Of a DNA stretch of 64,000 nt, positions 36,691 to 43,942 are shown piece by piece. Numbering within the stretch: the first letter of the stretch is position 1; every line of letters starts with the position of its first letter. The notes beneath the pieces were generated by a model. The model was given only the letters and a program-made list of their open reading frames with translations. It made no database searches and was not told where the DNA came from. The DNA lies in contig JBILHS010000016.1 in the NCBI GenBank assembly GCA_044350425.1, forward strand, positions 1 through 64,000, read 5' to 3'. Origin of the DNA: M3007 sp044350425 (GTDB lineage Bacteria; Bacteroidota; Bacteroidia; Chitinophagales; Saprospiraceae). The position numbers and the translations under genes are program-made.

Positions 36691-37920
36691 CTACTGCACC
36701 AAAAGTAAGCGCGACCAGGTGCTGGTCTCTGATTTTAATACCACATGATAAACGCCCTTGGTCCAAAGCGCGCTGGCAGGAATTTCAAAGGTCTGGGTTC
36801 CTTCGGCCCTGTTTTGATTGGATTCAAAAACGGATCGACCCAATACATCCAGCACCAGAAGATGCAGTTCAGTGGGTGCCTCCAAGGCTACCGATAGCTG
36901 CGTTGAAGCGCTTGTTGGATTGGGTGAAAGCATAATTTTATCTGTTAAATCAGGCTGTAGGGTAGGGGTGGAGGCGGTGGAAGTTTCAAAGGCGAATACA
37001 CCGTGGTTGCCCAGGCTGATATCCCAGGAAATCGACATTTCACAGGCTCCGTTATCTTTGGACCAGGCCATGGGAAGCCAGTGTCCATCATTTGAATTGG
37101 AGGTAGTCTTTCGTCCATAAAGGAAGCCATTGCAGCCCTCTGCCGGGGCGGCTATCTGGTAATTGCTTGGAAGATCAGGGAAAAAAGCACAGCCCAGGTT
37201 TAGTGGAGTGACCAGGTTGCTTTCGGGGTTGTATTTTCCTTTTCCAAAATACAAGATTCCATCCTGACCAAGCATGGAGTTTCCAAGACGTGAATAATAA
37301 CTCGAAGTCTTGTGCAGGGTATGATTGGAGGGATCCCAATAAAGCATCCCATCGGTGTGTTCGATGAAATTGCTTCTGTGATGAAGTTCATTAAACAGTA
37401 TCGTAAAGCCATTTCCATTTTTCTTAATTTTGAAAATCCTGCCATCGCCCACTGTTCCATACAAGTATCCGTCACTCCCTTCAAACAAGCATGAAACCAG
37501 GTCTTCTGGCCACCAGCCAGTGGGTGTTTGGGCAGGGAGCATCTGGGCCATAATTTGATATGCACTGCCGCCCAGATTCAAAGAGATCTGGTTGCCAAAA
37601 TCGGGCACGATGGTTTCATAAAAAAAGGAAAAATCCTGGCCGGTTTGATTTATTTTGAAAAAACGGACTACTCCATAATACTCCCAGGTGACGCCATACA
37701 AGTAGCCATCGCTTTTGGGTATCAGGTTTGAAAGGTAATTTCCCAGAGGATCGTATTGAAATGAGACCATCGTTTTCCAGTTGCTCCCATCCGGGAACCC
37801 GCCCATCAGGAAGGGGCCCTCGCCATATTTTTCACCGGTGAGGATGATACTGCCATCGGGCGTTTGGGCCAGGCCTGTAATGGAGCCACTAAATTTAAAG
37901 GAATGGATATCTGCCAGCAC
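36691..37920 (-). CDS. T9SS sorting-domain protein, GloVer-repeat-like (5' end out of frame)
   Basis: The open frame of 409 residues starts inside a domain (MLADIHSFKFSGSITG), so the true start is upstream in other frames. Repeats of the type 'SDGYLYGVTWEYYG', 'GSDGYLYGTVGDGRIFKIKKNG' and 'GCNGFLYGRKTT' resemble the tandem propeller-like repeats often called choice-of-anchor/GloVer repeats in secreted Bacteroidota proteins. The C-terminal 80 residues or so are a T9SS type A domain (IMLSPNPTSASTQLSV ... LDVLGRSVFES ... WTKGVYHVVL). Upstream sequence 37921-38164 continues the same repeat family after at least one single-base frame break. The gene is either a recent pseudogene or affected by a sequence error. 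Confidence 0.7.
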   Translation of the reverse strand: MLADIHSFKFSGSITGLAQTPDGSIILTGEKYGEGPFLMGGFPDGSNWKTMVSFQYDPLGNYLSNLIPKSDGYLYGVTWEYYGVVRFFKINQTGQDFSFFYETIVPDFGNQISLNLGGSAYQIMAQMLPAQTPTGWWPEDLVSCLFEGSDGYLYGTVGDGRIFKIKKNGNGFTILFNELHHRSNFIEHTDGMLYWDPSNHTLHKTSSYYSRLGNSMLGQDGILYFGKGKYNPESNLVTPLNLGCAFFPDLPSNYQIAAPAEGCNGFLYGRKTTSNSNDGHWLPMAWSKDNGACEMSISWDISLGNHGVFAFETSTASTPTLQPDLTDKIMLSPNPTSASTQLSVALEAPTELHLLVLDVLGRSVFESNQNRAEGTQTFEIPASALWTKGVYHVVLKSETSTWSRLLLVQ

Positions 37921-38164
37921 CTCTCCATGTCATAACCTGCTGCAAACCCATAGCCCTGACCATCTGATCCCATGATCATTTCGCCCACCGGACGTAGGGG
38001 TTTTTGAATGTGAAAATTTTTGATCGCCTGAAATCGGGAACCATCCGGGTTCATTCCCCGGATCATGCCTCCTGAATTGGCCATGAACGAACTGCAAGCC
38101 CAAATCGCTGCTGTTCACCTGCTAAAGCGCAGTAAGTAAGAGCTGCAGAGGAAAGCTTTAACAA
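37921..38164 (-). pseudogene. Frameshifted 5' part of the preceding T9SS protein
   Basis: Read on the minus strand, the frame open from 38117 down to 37930 encodes FMANSGGMIRGMNPDGSRF and GSDGQGYGFAAGYDME, clear continuations of the repeats of the downstream frame. The break is near 37925, where gagaggtgctgg would need one more base. A third frame from about 38164 encodes a signal-peptide-like LLKLSSAALTYCALAG; it would join after one more inserted base near 38100. No good ATG is found for it. Confidence 0.6.
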
Positions 38165-38192
38165 TGTTTTGGAAGAGAATTAAATCAAACCC

Positions 38193-38222
38193 ATTGACTT
38201 TCAATAAATTTGTTTACCTTTG
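38193..38222 (+). promoter_or_regulatory. Promoter of the cold-shock gene
   Basis: ATTG at 38193-38196 (close to -33 TTTG), 18 bases, then TACCTTTG at 38215-38222, an exact -7 box. The start of transcription would be near 38229, leaving a leader of about 40 bases rich in T before the ATG at 38270. Confidence 0.65.
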
Positions 38223-38269
38223 TACCGTTCTTCGGAACAATTACTTTTCATTTTTTCAATTTTTTTAGT

Positions 38270-38461
38270 ATGCAATCTGGAACTATCAAGTTCTTCAACG
38301 AAACCAAAGGTTTCGGTTTCGTAGTCGATTCAAACTCGGGCGAAGAAATTTTCGTTCACGTCAGCGGTTTGGTTGACAAAGTACGCGAAGGTGACGTTGT
38401 CACTTTTGAGACTCAACAAGGCAAAAAAGGCTTGAACGCAGTCAATGTACAACTCGCGTAA
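38270..38461 (+). CDS. Cold-shock-domain protein (CspA family)
   Basis: A 63-residue single OB-fold nucleic-acid-binding protein beginning MQSGTIKFFNETKGFGFV, with RNP1-like KGFGFV and RNP2-like IFVHVSG, and ending in GLNAVNVQL. The start at 38270 is chosen because homologues begin there; an in-frame upstream ATG at 38210 would add 20 Phe-rich residues that overlap the promoter. Members bind single-stranded RNA/DNA and melt RNA structures at low temperature or in growth phase change. It is monocistronic, with its own promoter and strong terminator, so its expression is likely independent of neighbours. Confidence 0.95.
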   Translation: MQSGTIKFFNETKGFGFVVDSNSGEEIFVHVSGLVDKVREGDVVTFETQQGKKGLNAVNVQLA

Positions 38462-38490
38462 GCGATTAAAGTATCTTGACGATACGATTC

Positions 38491-38528
38491 AAAGACTCCG
38501 ATGGGCAACCATCGGAGTCTTTCTTTTT
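38491..38528 (+). terminator. Rho-independent terminator of the cold-shock gene
   Basis: A perfect 14-bp stem (38491-38504 with 38509-38522), loop gcaa, then ctttttgg, 29 bp after the stop codon. Confidence 0.85.
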
Positions 38529-38587
38529 GGGGCATGTTTGAAATTACTGCGAAGCTGGCGCGCACCAAATAAGCTCTAAGTCGCTTG

Positions 38588-40543
38588 CTATTTTATGCGA
38601 CAATAGACCCGGCTCTTGTCCGTTATTTTATTGGGCAGCTCTTTGCCTCCGCTTTTGACCTTGCAAACAGACGTTTCAGGTCGGAGTGTAGTGATTTTTA
38701 GTTCTGCGATGACCAGCTCACGGTCCATCTTTACGCCGTCTACATCTTCCTGAGTCACTTCCACGACCTCCACCAGCAGGTCGTCGCTGAACCCTGCACG
38801 TTGGCCTCCGCTGATGAGCACGGTTTCAGCCCCGTTTTTGGTGGTCTCCAGTACCTCCAGCAAGTGAAATCGAGGGGTCAGACTTTTCTGAACATCCGGC
38901 CAGACCCGCGCAGAAACCAGGGATGCCAGATTTCGGAAGGCCATTTCTTCGCAGCGTTTTTGGTCTGATTTATCCTTGTTATAAGGTATAGAACCCTGTC
39001 CGAACAAACTGTAGGTATTGGCAAAAGTGAGTTCTCCGGTTTTTACACTGACGAGACTGACCTTCAGTTTTACATCCGCTTTCGCTTCATATTTGTCTGG
39101 GATGGATCGCGTGATCTTTTCAACTGTGGCCGACTTAGCGGGCGTGGTGGGATTGGTATTTGGAGCAGTAGCCAAGGTAGTGCCTGAACGCGTCTTATCT
39201 GTTTTGGGTGGCGCTACGGTGGAGCCAGTGTTATTGGAAGGGCTGGCTGGCTGCGTTTTAGCTGGCTGTGGGGTAGAGGCGGCAACGGAAGGTTTTTCTT
39301 CAGTAACGGATTTGTAAACCAGTACACTGCTTTTTTTGAAGCCTAGCAGATCAATGTTCAGGTAAAAGCTGCTCCCAAAAGAAATGCCTGCCTGTGTAGC
39401 ATCAGAAAGGGTCTTTTGTTGCAATTCCCGTTCTTTCTGGATCAGGTCATAGATATCCCGGTCCACAATGTCCAGCAGCAGCGGGCGACTGGCGGCTGTT
39501 TCAGAGAGGACGTCCTGTAAGATGCGCAGCACTTTGTCAGGGGCTGCGCCCGTATTTTTGAAATCTTGAAGTGTCAGGCTGCCCCGGGCTTCAGACGGAC
39601 GGAAGGGGCCGAGCGGGAAACTACCGGTCGTACAAATCAGGGGAATGCCGGTAGCAAAAAAATCAGCGATTTTTTTCGCTCCTTTCCGCACATCAAAGTT
39701 CCTCAAGGAAGCCTGGTAATTTTTCCCTTTTTTGATCTGTCCTACTTTTTCTGCGTCTCTGAAAGTTTGATCACCCACTTGGTAGGTTTTTAAAACTGCG
39801 TACACCTGTAGGCCATCCTCCCGAATGGGCGCAGTGATGGGAGCGTTATTTAGGATGACCGCTTCGGCTTTTCCTTTGTTTTCCTGGTGAATAGAAGTCA
39901 GGAGGGCCGCTCCTGCAACGGTGCCATGGATCATGCCATTGGCGGCACCTCTGACCTGCTTATTCAACTGGATCAAAGCCCTCGCTGAATCAGTTTGTGT
40001 TTTGTATTCCGCATACCCTTTGGTGCTGCCGTTCACGTCAAAATTGTTGAACATCAATACTTTTGACGTTGCAACATCCACCAGACGAGCCGTCAGGTTA
40101 GCAGAAGCCACGGAGTGCCGATCTACGCGTACGAATTTGTTTTTTTCATCATAAACCGAGTCCTCGGTCACATTCATTTCAAAACTATTGACATCCAGGC
40201 GAAGCAGATACTGCACCCCCACCATATCATCCCAAAAACGGGATTTTCTGAGGTCTTCGATAGAGCTTCCTTTTTTTAAAAGGCGAACCGCATCCGAAAG
40301 TTGATCCTTGTTCACGATCCCATAAGGCGGAAAGGCCCCACCGGTATTCTGCAGCCCATTAAAAAAGGCAATGGAGATTAGTTCCGCCACTTTGGTCGGG
40401 ACTCCGGGCGCGGCTTCGTGCTTCAATACGCCAACAGTTGGATGGTATGGACGGCCGAGCGGGTCATCGCCCTGGACAAATTGAGCCTGAAGACCAGAAG
40501 TAAGGACAAAAAAGAGGTAAAGGAGGGTATAAAATCTGTTCAT
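38588..40543 (-). CDS. Exported CsgG-superfamily-like protein (operon gene 5)
   Basis: A 651-residue protein with signal peptide MNRFYTLLYLFFVLTSGLQAQ. The first 260 residues resemble CsgG/LpoB-type domains: KVAELISIAFFNGLQNTGG, a YLLRLDVNSFEMN strand, LTARLVDVATSKVLMFNNFDVNG, and helix-strand alternation. A low-complexity Pro/Thr/Ser linker at about residues 412-470 separates a second, similar half (DVKLKVSLVSVKTGELTFANTYS ... MAFRNLASLVSARVWPDVQKS). The C-terminus is small and basic with a Cys (VYCRIK). It is the last gene of a tight five-gene minus-strand operon. CsgG proteins form outer-membrane channels and LpoB activates peptidoglycan synthases; neither role can be assigned. No lipobox cysteine is seen. 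Confidence 0.75.
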   Translation of the reverse strand: MNRFYTLLYLFFVLTSGLQAQFVQGDDPLGRPYHPTVGVLKHEAAPGVPTKVAELISIAFFNGLQNTGGAFPPYGIVNKDQLSDAVRLLKKGSSIEDLRKSRFWDDMVGVQYLLRLDVNSFEMNVTEDSVYDEKNKFVRVDRHSVASANLTARLVDVATSKVLMFNNFDVNGSTKGYAEYKTQTDSARALIQLNKQVRGAANGMIHGTVAGAALLTSIHQENKGKAEAVILNNAPITAPIREDGLQVYAVLKTYQVGDQTFRDAEKVGQIKKGKNYQASLRNFDVRKGAKKIADFFATGIPLICTTGSFPLGPFRPSEARGSLTLQDFKNTGAAPDKVLRILQDVLSETAASRPLLLDIVDRDIYDLIQKERELQQKTLSDATQAGISFGSSFYLNIDLLGFKKSSVLVYKSVTEEKPSVAASTPQPAKTQPASPSNNTGSTVAPPKTDKTRSGTTLATAPNTNPTTPAKSATVEKITRSIPDKYEAKADVKLKVSLVSVKTGELTFANTYSLFGQGSIPYNKDKSDQKRCEEMAFRNLASLVSARVWPDVQKSLTPRFHLLEVLETTKNGAETVLISGGQRAGFSDDLLVEVVEVTQEDVDGVKMDRELVIAELKITTLRPETSVCKVKSGGKELPNKITDKSRVYCRIK

Positions 40544-40554
40544 AGGGGTCTACA

Positions 40555-41316
40555 TTAGTTTTGAACGATCCGGCAATACAGTTTTTTGTTTGCGGCAAAA
40601 GCCTTAAAAACCTCTTTTTCACCGGAGCGCAATTTAGCATTGGCAAAGTTTGTATTCTCTATCCGGTCCACTTTCATCTTTCCTAAAGCAGCAAATCGTT
40701 CCAGGGCTTCGCCCTCCACGGTTTCGATCTCTATGGTAAACACCTCTAGCTGGGTTCCTACTTTGAGGCCTTTTCCACTACCACCCGCCAGCAATACCCG
40801 TTGGGTAGATTCACCTTTGTCTTCCAGCGACCGCATTACGGTGATTTTCGCCCCGCTCAGCCAGCGATTGGCCAGACGGTACACCATTTTTCGAAGATTT
40901 TTGCGGTAATTCGCTGCAAAGAAATCCATTTTATATTCGTCTGTTTCTACGGTGTTTCCTGTTGAAACATCTACGATTTTAAGGATGAATTTCCCTTCTT
41001 TGGAGAGATAATAGCCTTTTGCAATAAATTCAGCGCCAATAGCTTTGCCTTGTTCCACTACTTTGCCATCCATAAAGGCTTCGGATTTTTGTAACTCTAA
41101 TTCCTGCTGGACAAATTGAGTCGCCTCCCGGTCTACCACCGAAAAACTACCGAATTTGACAAAGGATTCGACAATTTCACCGTGAGCTTCTTTCGCAAAA
41201 GTCATGGATCCAGGGTTATCACTCTCTAGCGGGGCTACCCAAACGGAGGTTTTTGAATTTTGAGCATACAGACCCGTGGCTGCAAAAAGCAGCATAAAGA
41301 GCAGTTTTTCCTTCAT
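40555..41316 (-). CDS. Exported CsgG/LpoB-like protein (operon gene 4)
   Basis: A 253-residue protein starting at 41316 (MKEKLLFMLLFAATGLYAQ, signal peptide). The longer frame to 41358 is not signal-like. It begins SVWVAPLESDNPGSMTFAKEAHGEIVESFVKFGSFSVVDR, then FVQQELELQKSEAFMDGKVVEQGKAIGAEFIAKGYYLS and ILKIVDVSTGNTVETDEY. These are the hallmarks of the CsgG/TolB-N fold: a target strand, 'VVDR', 'GAEFIAKG' and 'VDVSTGxxV'. A C-terminal strand-rich region ending NKKLYCRIVQN resembles the tail of the downstream gene. The gap to the next gene is 11 bp and to the previous gene 43 bp. It probably acts in the periplasm or outer membrane with its operon partners; the reaction is unknown. Confidence 0.82.
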   Translation of the reverse strand: MKEKLLFMLLFAATGLYAQNSKTSVWVAPLESDNPGSMTFAKEAHGEIVESFVKFGSFSVVDREATQFVQQELELQKSEAFMDGKVVEQGKAIGAEFIAKGYYLSKEGKFILKIVDVSTGNTVETDEYKMDFFAANYRKNLRKMVYRLANRWLSGAKITVMRSLEDKGESTQRVLLAGGSGKGLKVGTQLEVFTIEIETVEGEALERFAALGKMKVDRIENTNFANAKLRSGEKEVFKAFAANKKLYCRIVQN

Positions 41317-41359
41317 GTTATCTAATTTTTGTGATGTTTGAAAGGAGGCAATAATCAAG

Positions 41360-42277
41360 TTACTTTTCTACCAGAACACATTTTTTTCCCTCTGTTAAAT
41401 AGAGCAGTCCGATCGCAGTCATGGCATTCCAGCGGGCCGTTTCGGCAGCTTTACCTTCCTTATAAAAGCTGAGCAACCATTCATAATTGGTTTTCAGGCT
41501 TTCGTCCACCTTGGGTTCAATAGCAGCCAGGATAGCTTTTGCTTCTGCAAAACAAGGCGCATTTGCATCGATCTGACTCAGGGTTTGCAGCGCGGTCTTG
41601 AAGTCGTTGATGGCTACTGCTGCATCGACGCGACTCAGTTTGTTTTGACAATCAGCGGCTTGCACCTGGTTAAAGTACTCCAGCTTTTTGGCGGCCACTT
41701 CCTGATAGCATGTTGTACCTGATGGTACCGCGTGCAGGATCGAAAAGGCGTCACTGAACTTTTTTTGCCCGGCCAATTCATTGGCCATGGTCATGACTCT
41801 GGAACATTGGGCCAGGTAATGCTCGGAAATACGCTGACGGAATGTTTTGATCGACTTACTCAAAACCGGATTGTCCCGGCGGAAAGAGGTAATGGTTCGG
41901 GTCACCGCTTCCTCCAGCGTATTGCCGGCTCCGGAAGCTTTAATGTCTTGTACATCCAGCACTTCCCCGCTCATCACATTGGTAAGTTTGAGCTGGAGGT
42001 TGAGTTTTACAGTGATCTGGGTTTTTAGTCCTTCTATTTTGCCTTGTTCTAAGATGTCCAGTGCGGGCTGAATGACGAAAACTGAAAATTTATGGTTGAT
42101 CCCTTCGCCGATTTCAAGTGCAGAAAGTAGTTGACGATCTATCCGATTCCGGCTGCCATAGGGCAGGTCCCTTCCGAGCGAGGTTTGTGAAAGTAAAATC
42201 GGAATTGGGGCAGCATCCTGCGCTGAAAGGCACACAGAAAGCAAGGCGAAAAAAAAGGTATAGAGTGGTTTAGACAT
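41360..42277 (-). CDS. Exported hypothetical protein of the CsgG-like operon (gene 3)
   Basis: A 305-residue protein starting at 42277 (MSKPLYTFFFALLSVCLSAQ). The alternative start at 42322 overlaps the preceding gene. After the signal peptide, PIPILLSQTSLG and the LQLKLTNVMSGEVLDVQDIKASG strand pair resemble the CsgG-type core. Next comes TLEEAVTRTITSFRRDNPVLSKSI, then a helical C-terminal half with TPR-like spacing (SDAFSILHAVP ... DFKTALQTLSQIDANAPCFAEAKAIL) that carries several Cys residues suited to periplasmic disulfides. It follows the DUF6175-like gene by 7 bp and precedes gene 4 by 43 bp from its chosen start. Function unknown. Confidence 0.75.
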   Translation of the reverse strand: MSKPLYTFFFALLSVCLSAQDAAPIPILLSQTSLGRDLPYGSRNRIDRQLLSALEIGEGINHKFSVFVIQPALDILEQGKIEGLKTQITVKLNLQLKLTNVMSGEVLDVQDIKASGAGNTLEEAVTRTITSFRRDNPVLSKSIKTFRQRISEHYLAQCSRVMTMANELAGQKKFSDAFSILHAVPSGTTCYQEVAAKKLEYFNQVQAADCQNKLSRVDAAVAINDFKTALQTLSQIDANAPCFAEAKAILAAIEPKVDESLKTNYEWLLSFYKEGKAAETARWNAMTAIGLLYLTEGKKCVLVEK

Positions 42278-42284
42278 TGGAGAA

Positions 42285-43190
42285 TTAGTTGATGGTGATA
42301 AATATTTTGCTGCCTTGCACATCGCGGGTGCTTTCGAACCCGTTCTTCTTCAAGAAATTGCGAAGTTCTGCAGCAAATTTAGTCGGCCGGTAATTGTTGC
42401 CGTTCGCATCAAAGAATGGAAGCCGAAGTTCATCCACGATCATTTTGGTTGCAGTCACCCCTTGCAAATGAAAATAGCCTTTAAAGGTGTTCTCTTCGAG
42501 CCATTTTTCCAGTAATTCGGAAAACATCCTGCCTGAATCACCTACTTCCGTATCCATATCCGAAGTTGTATTTTCTGAAAAAGTGATATTCAGCGCGGCG
42601 ATTCGGCCATTTTTGACGATCTCATCAAACTTGGATTGCATGGTATTCAAAAAATCTTCCACAATACCTTCCGCTGCTTTTTCAGTCAGCTTTTCAAAAT
42701 TATCCGTGTAAAATTTGGGTGAATTACCCACTTTGTTGGCGAGCGATAGTCCACTAAATGCATCGTAGGCCGTTACGATCACGGTTACGCTATTGCCCCC
42801 ATCGGTGCGGTTGATCTTGGCTTCGGTTTCTACATAAATGTCTGCACCTGAGAGTTCGATGATCTGTTGTTTCAGGGAGGACAAGTTATTCATTTCCATG
42901 GCCTTATCATTGTTGACCAGCTTGCTTTTGGCAACAAAATCGACTGTTGAAAAGCCACGCTTATCAAAGCCTTCTTTAATTTTGGTGACGGCCACCCGTA
43001 GATTGATGTCGTTCTCCAAAACGCGACGCATATCCTGATTCTCCTTCGCAAAAGGGATGACCATGATACTGGGTTGAACGGTTCTGGGTGCCTCTGTGGC
43101 AGGTTTCGCCTCCTGAGCCATGCTGTGGTGCAGGATTCCTAAGACCAGAAGCAGAATGAGGGTAGTTTTGTTGAACATATTTTGGATCAT
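42285..43190 (-). CDS. DUF6175-like exported protein (operon gene 2)
   Basis: A 301-residue protein with signal peptide MIQNMFNKTTLILLLVLGIL up to HHSMAQ (a start at the second Met, 43178, is equally good). After a short Pro/Ala linker come PSIMVIPFAKENQDMRRVLENDINLRVAVTKIKEGFDKRGFSTVDF and LSGADIYVETEAKINRTDGGNSVTVIVTAYDAFSG. These match my recollection of the Bacteroidota family DUF6175, which itself looks like a CsgG/LpoB relative. A second copy of the fold appears C-terminal (AALNITFSENT ... TKFAAELRNFLKKNGFES). It is followed by gene 3 at 7 bp. A periplasmic or outer-membrane role is inferred from the signal peptide only. Confidence 0.8.
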   Translation of the reverse strand: MIQNMFNKTTLILLLVLGILHHSMAQEAKPATEAPRTVQPSIMVIPFAKENQDMRRVLENDINLRVAVTKIKEGFDKRGFSTVDFVAKSKLVNNDKAMEMNNLSSLKQQIIELSGADIYVETEAKINRTDGGNSVTVIVTAYDAFSGLSLANKVGNSPKFYTDNFEKLTEKAAEGIVEDFLNTMQSKFDEIVKNGRIAALNITFSENTTSDMDTEVGDSGRMFSELLEKWLEENTFKGYFHLQGVTATKMIVDELRLPFFDANGNNYRPTKFAAELRNFLKKNGFESTRDVQGSKIFITIN

Positions 43191-43257
43191 AGGTAGTTGT
43201 TAAAAGTTGACAAGTTGGGAAAAGGACTTGCCGACCCAAGCAACAAGTTTTATAGGT

Positions 43258-43716
43258 TCAAAGGCCAAATTTGCGGGTCACACCGTGTTGTTCCATGTCT
43301 CGCCGAAGCGCATCCACATTGATCTTGACGCGCTGACTGATATTTTTTCTGCCTTTACGTCCGGCAGCATAATCTGATTGGGATTCAGAAAGCATCAGGA
43401 AAGGCTTGTATCCACCACTCAGGAGCGCGTCAAAGTAGGCAGCCTGTTTTTTTCGGCTGTTCAGTTCGTCAGAAACCATGGGCAATTGCTGCTGCGACCC
43501 AGGTATTCCTTTAAAGATCAAGGTGTTGAACGCGTTGGCTTCTGCATTCTGAATGGCTAGTGGTTTAGTGGGTCCGTAGCCACCAGCACTTACCATCACA
43601 GTGCCTGGTTCCGGCGCAGCAATAAAATTGACCTCGCCACTGATTGTTTTGGCACTGTTGCATGCGTTCAAAAGAAGCAAGGTAAACATGTACAGCACCG
43701 TATTTTGGTATTTCAT
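43258..43716 (-). CDS. Predicted lipoprotein, LPP20-like (operon gene 1)
   Basis: A 152-residue lipoprotein: MKYQNTVLYMFTLLLLNACNSA has a lipobox LLNAC with acylated Cys19. The mature part contains VSAGGYGPTKPLAIQNAEANAFNTLIFKG, the 'AxxxAxxxAxxxL' helix seen in LPP20/FlgP-type domains. It ends in a basic helix (QRVKINVDALRRDMEQHG). It is the first gene of the five-gene operon, 67 bp before the DUF6175-like gene, and is likely anchored in the outer membrane facing the periplasm. LPP20, CsgG and LpoB proteins are structural relatives, so the whole operon may form one envelope complex. Function unknown. Confidence 0.78.
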   Translation of the reverse strand: MKYQNTVLYMFTLLLLNACNSAKTISGEVNFIAAPEPGTVMVSAGGYGPTKPLAIQNAEANAFNTLIFKGIPGSQQQLPMVSDELNSRKKQAAYFDALLSGGYKPFLMLSESQSDYAAGRKGRKNISQRVKINVDALRRDMEQHGVTRKFGL

Positions 43717-43790
43717 ATTTGCTCGGTTGTTTTAGCGGACGAAGATAAAGGCATTGGGGATGGTTTTAGGCTTAATATGGGCGGAGCGTT

Positions 43791-43798
43791 CAAATTTA
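43791..43798 (-). promoter_or_regulatory. Candidate -7 box for the CsgG-like operon
   Basis: On the minus strand the sequence reads TAAATTTG, an exact TAnnTTTG match, 74 bp upstream of the first gene's ATG. No -33 element is seen at the expected spacing, so this is tentative. Confidence 0.3.
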
Positions 43799-43842
43799 AA
43801 GTTTACTTTCCTTCAGTTATAGAAGCGATGCAAGCCACCAAC

Positions 43843-43872
43843 AAAAAAACTCCGACGGGAGACCCGCCGGAG
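43843..43872 (-). terminator. Rho-independent terminator of the T9SS propeller gene
   Basis: Read on the minus strand, ctccggcgggtctcccgtcggag forms a stem of about 9 bp with one mismatch, then TTTTTTT. It lies 70 bp after the stop of the 43943-45511 gene. Confidence 0.75.
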
Positions 43873-43942
43873 CTATTAGTACATTCAACTTAAATTGGCG
43901 TTTTTGTGTTTTCAATCGGATTAAAAATTTCTTATTGCCCGC

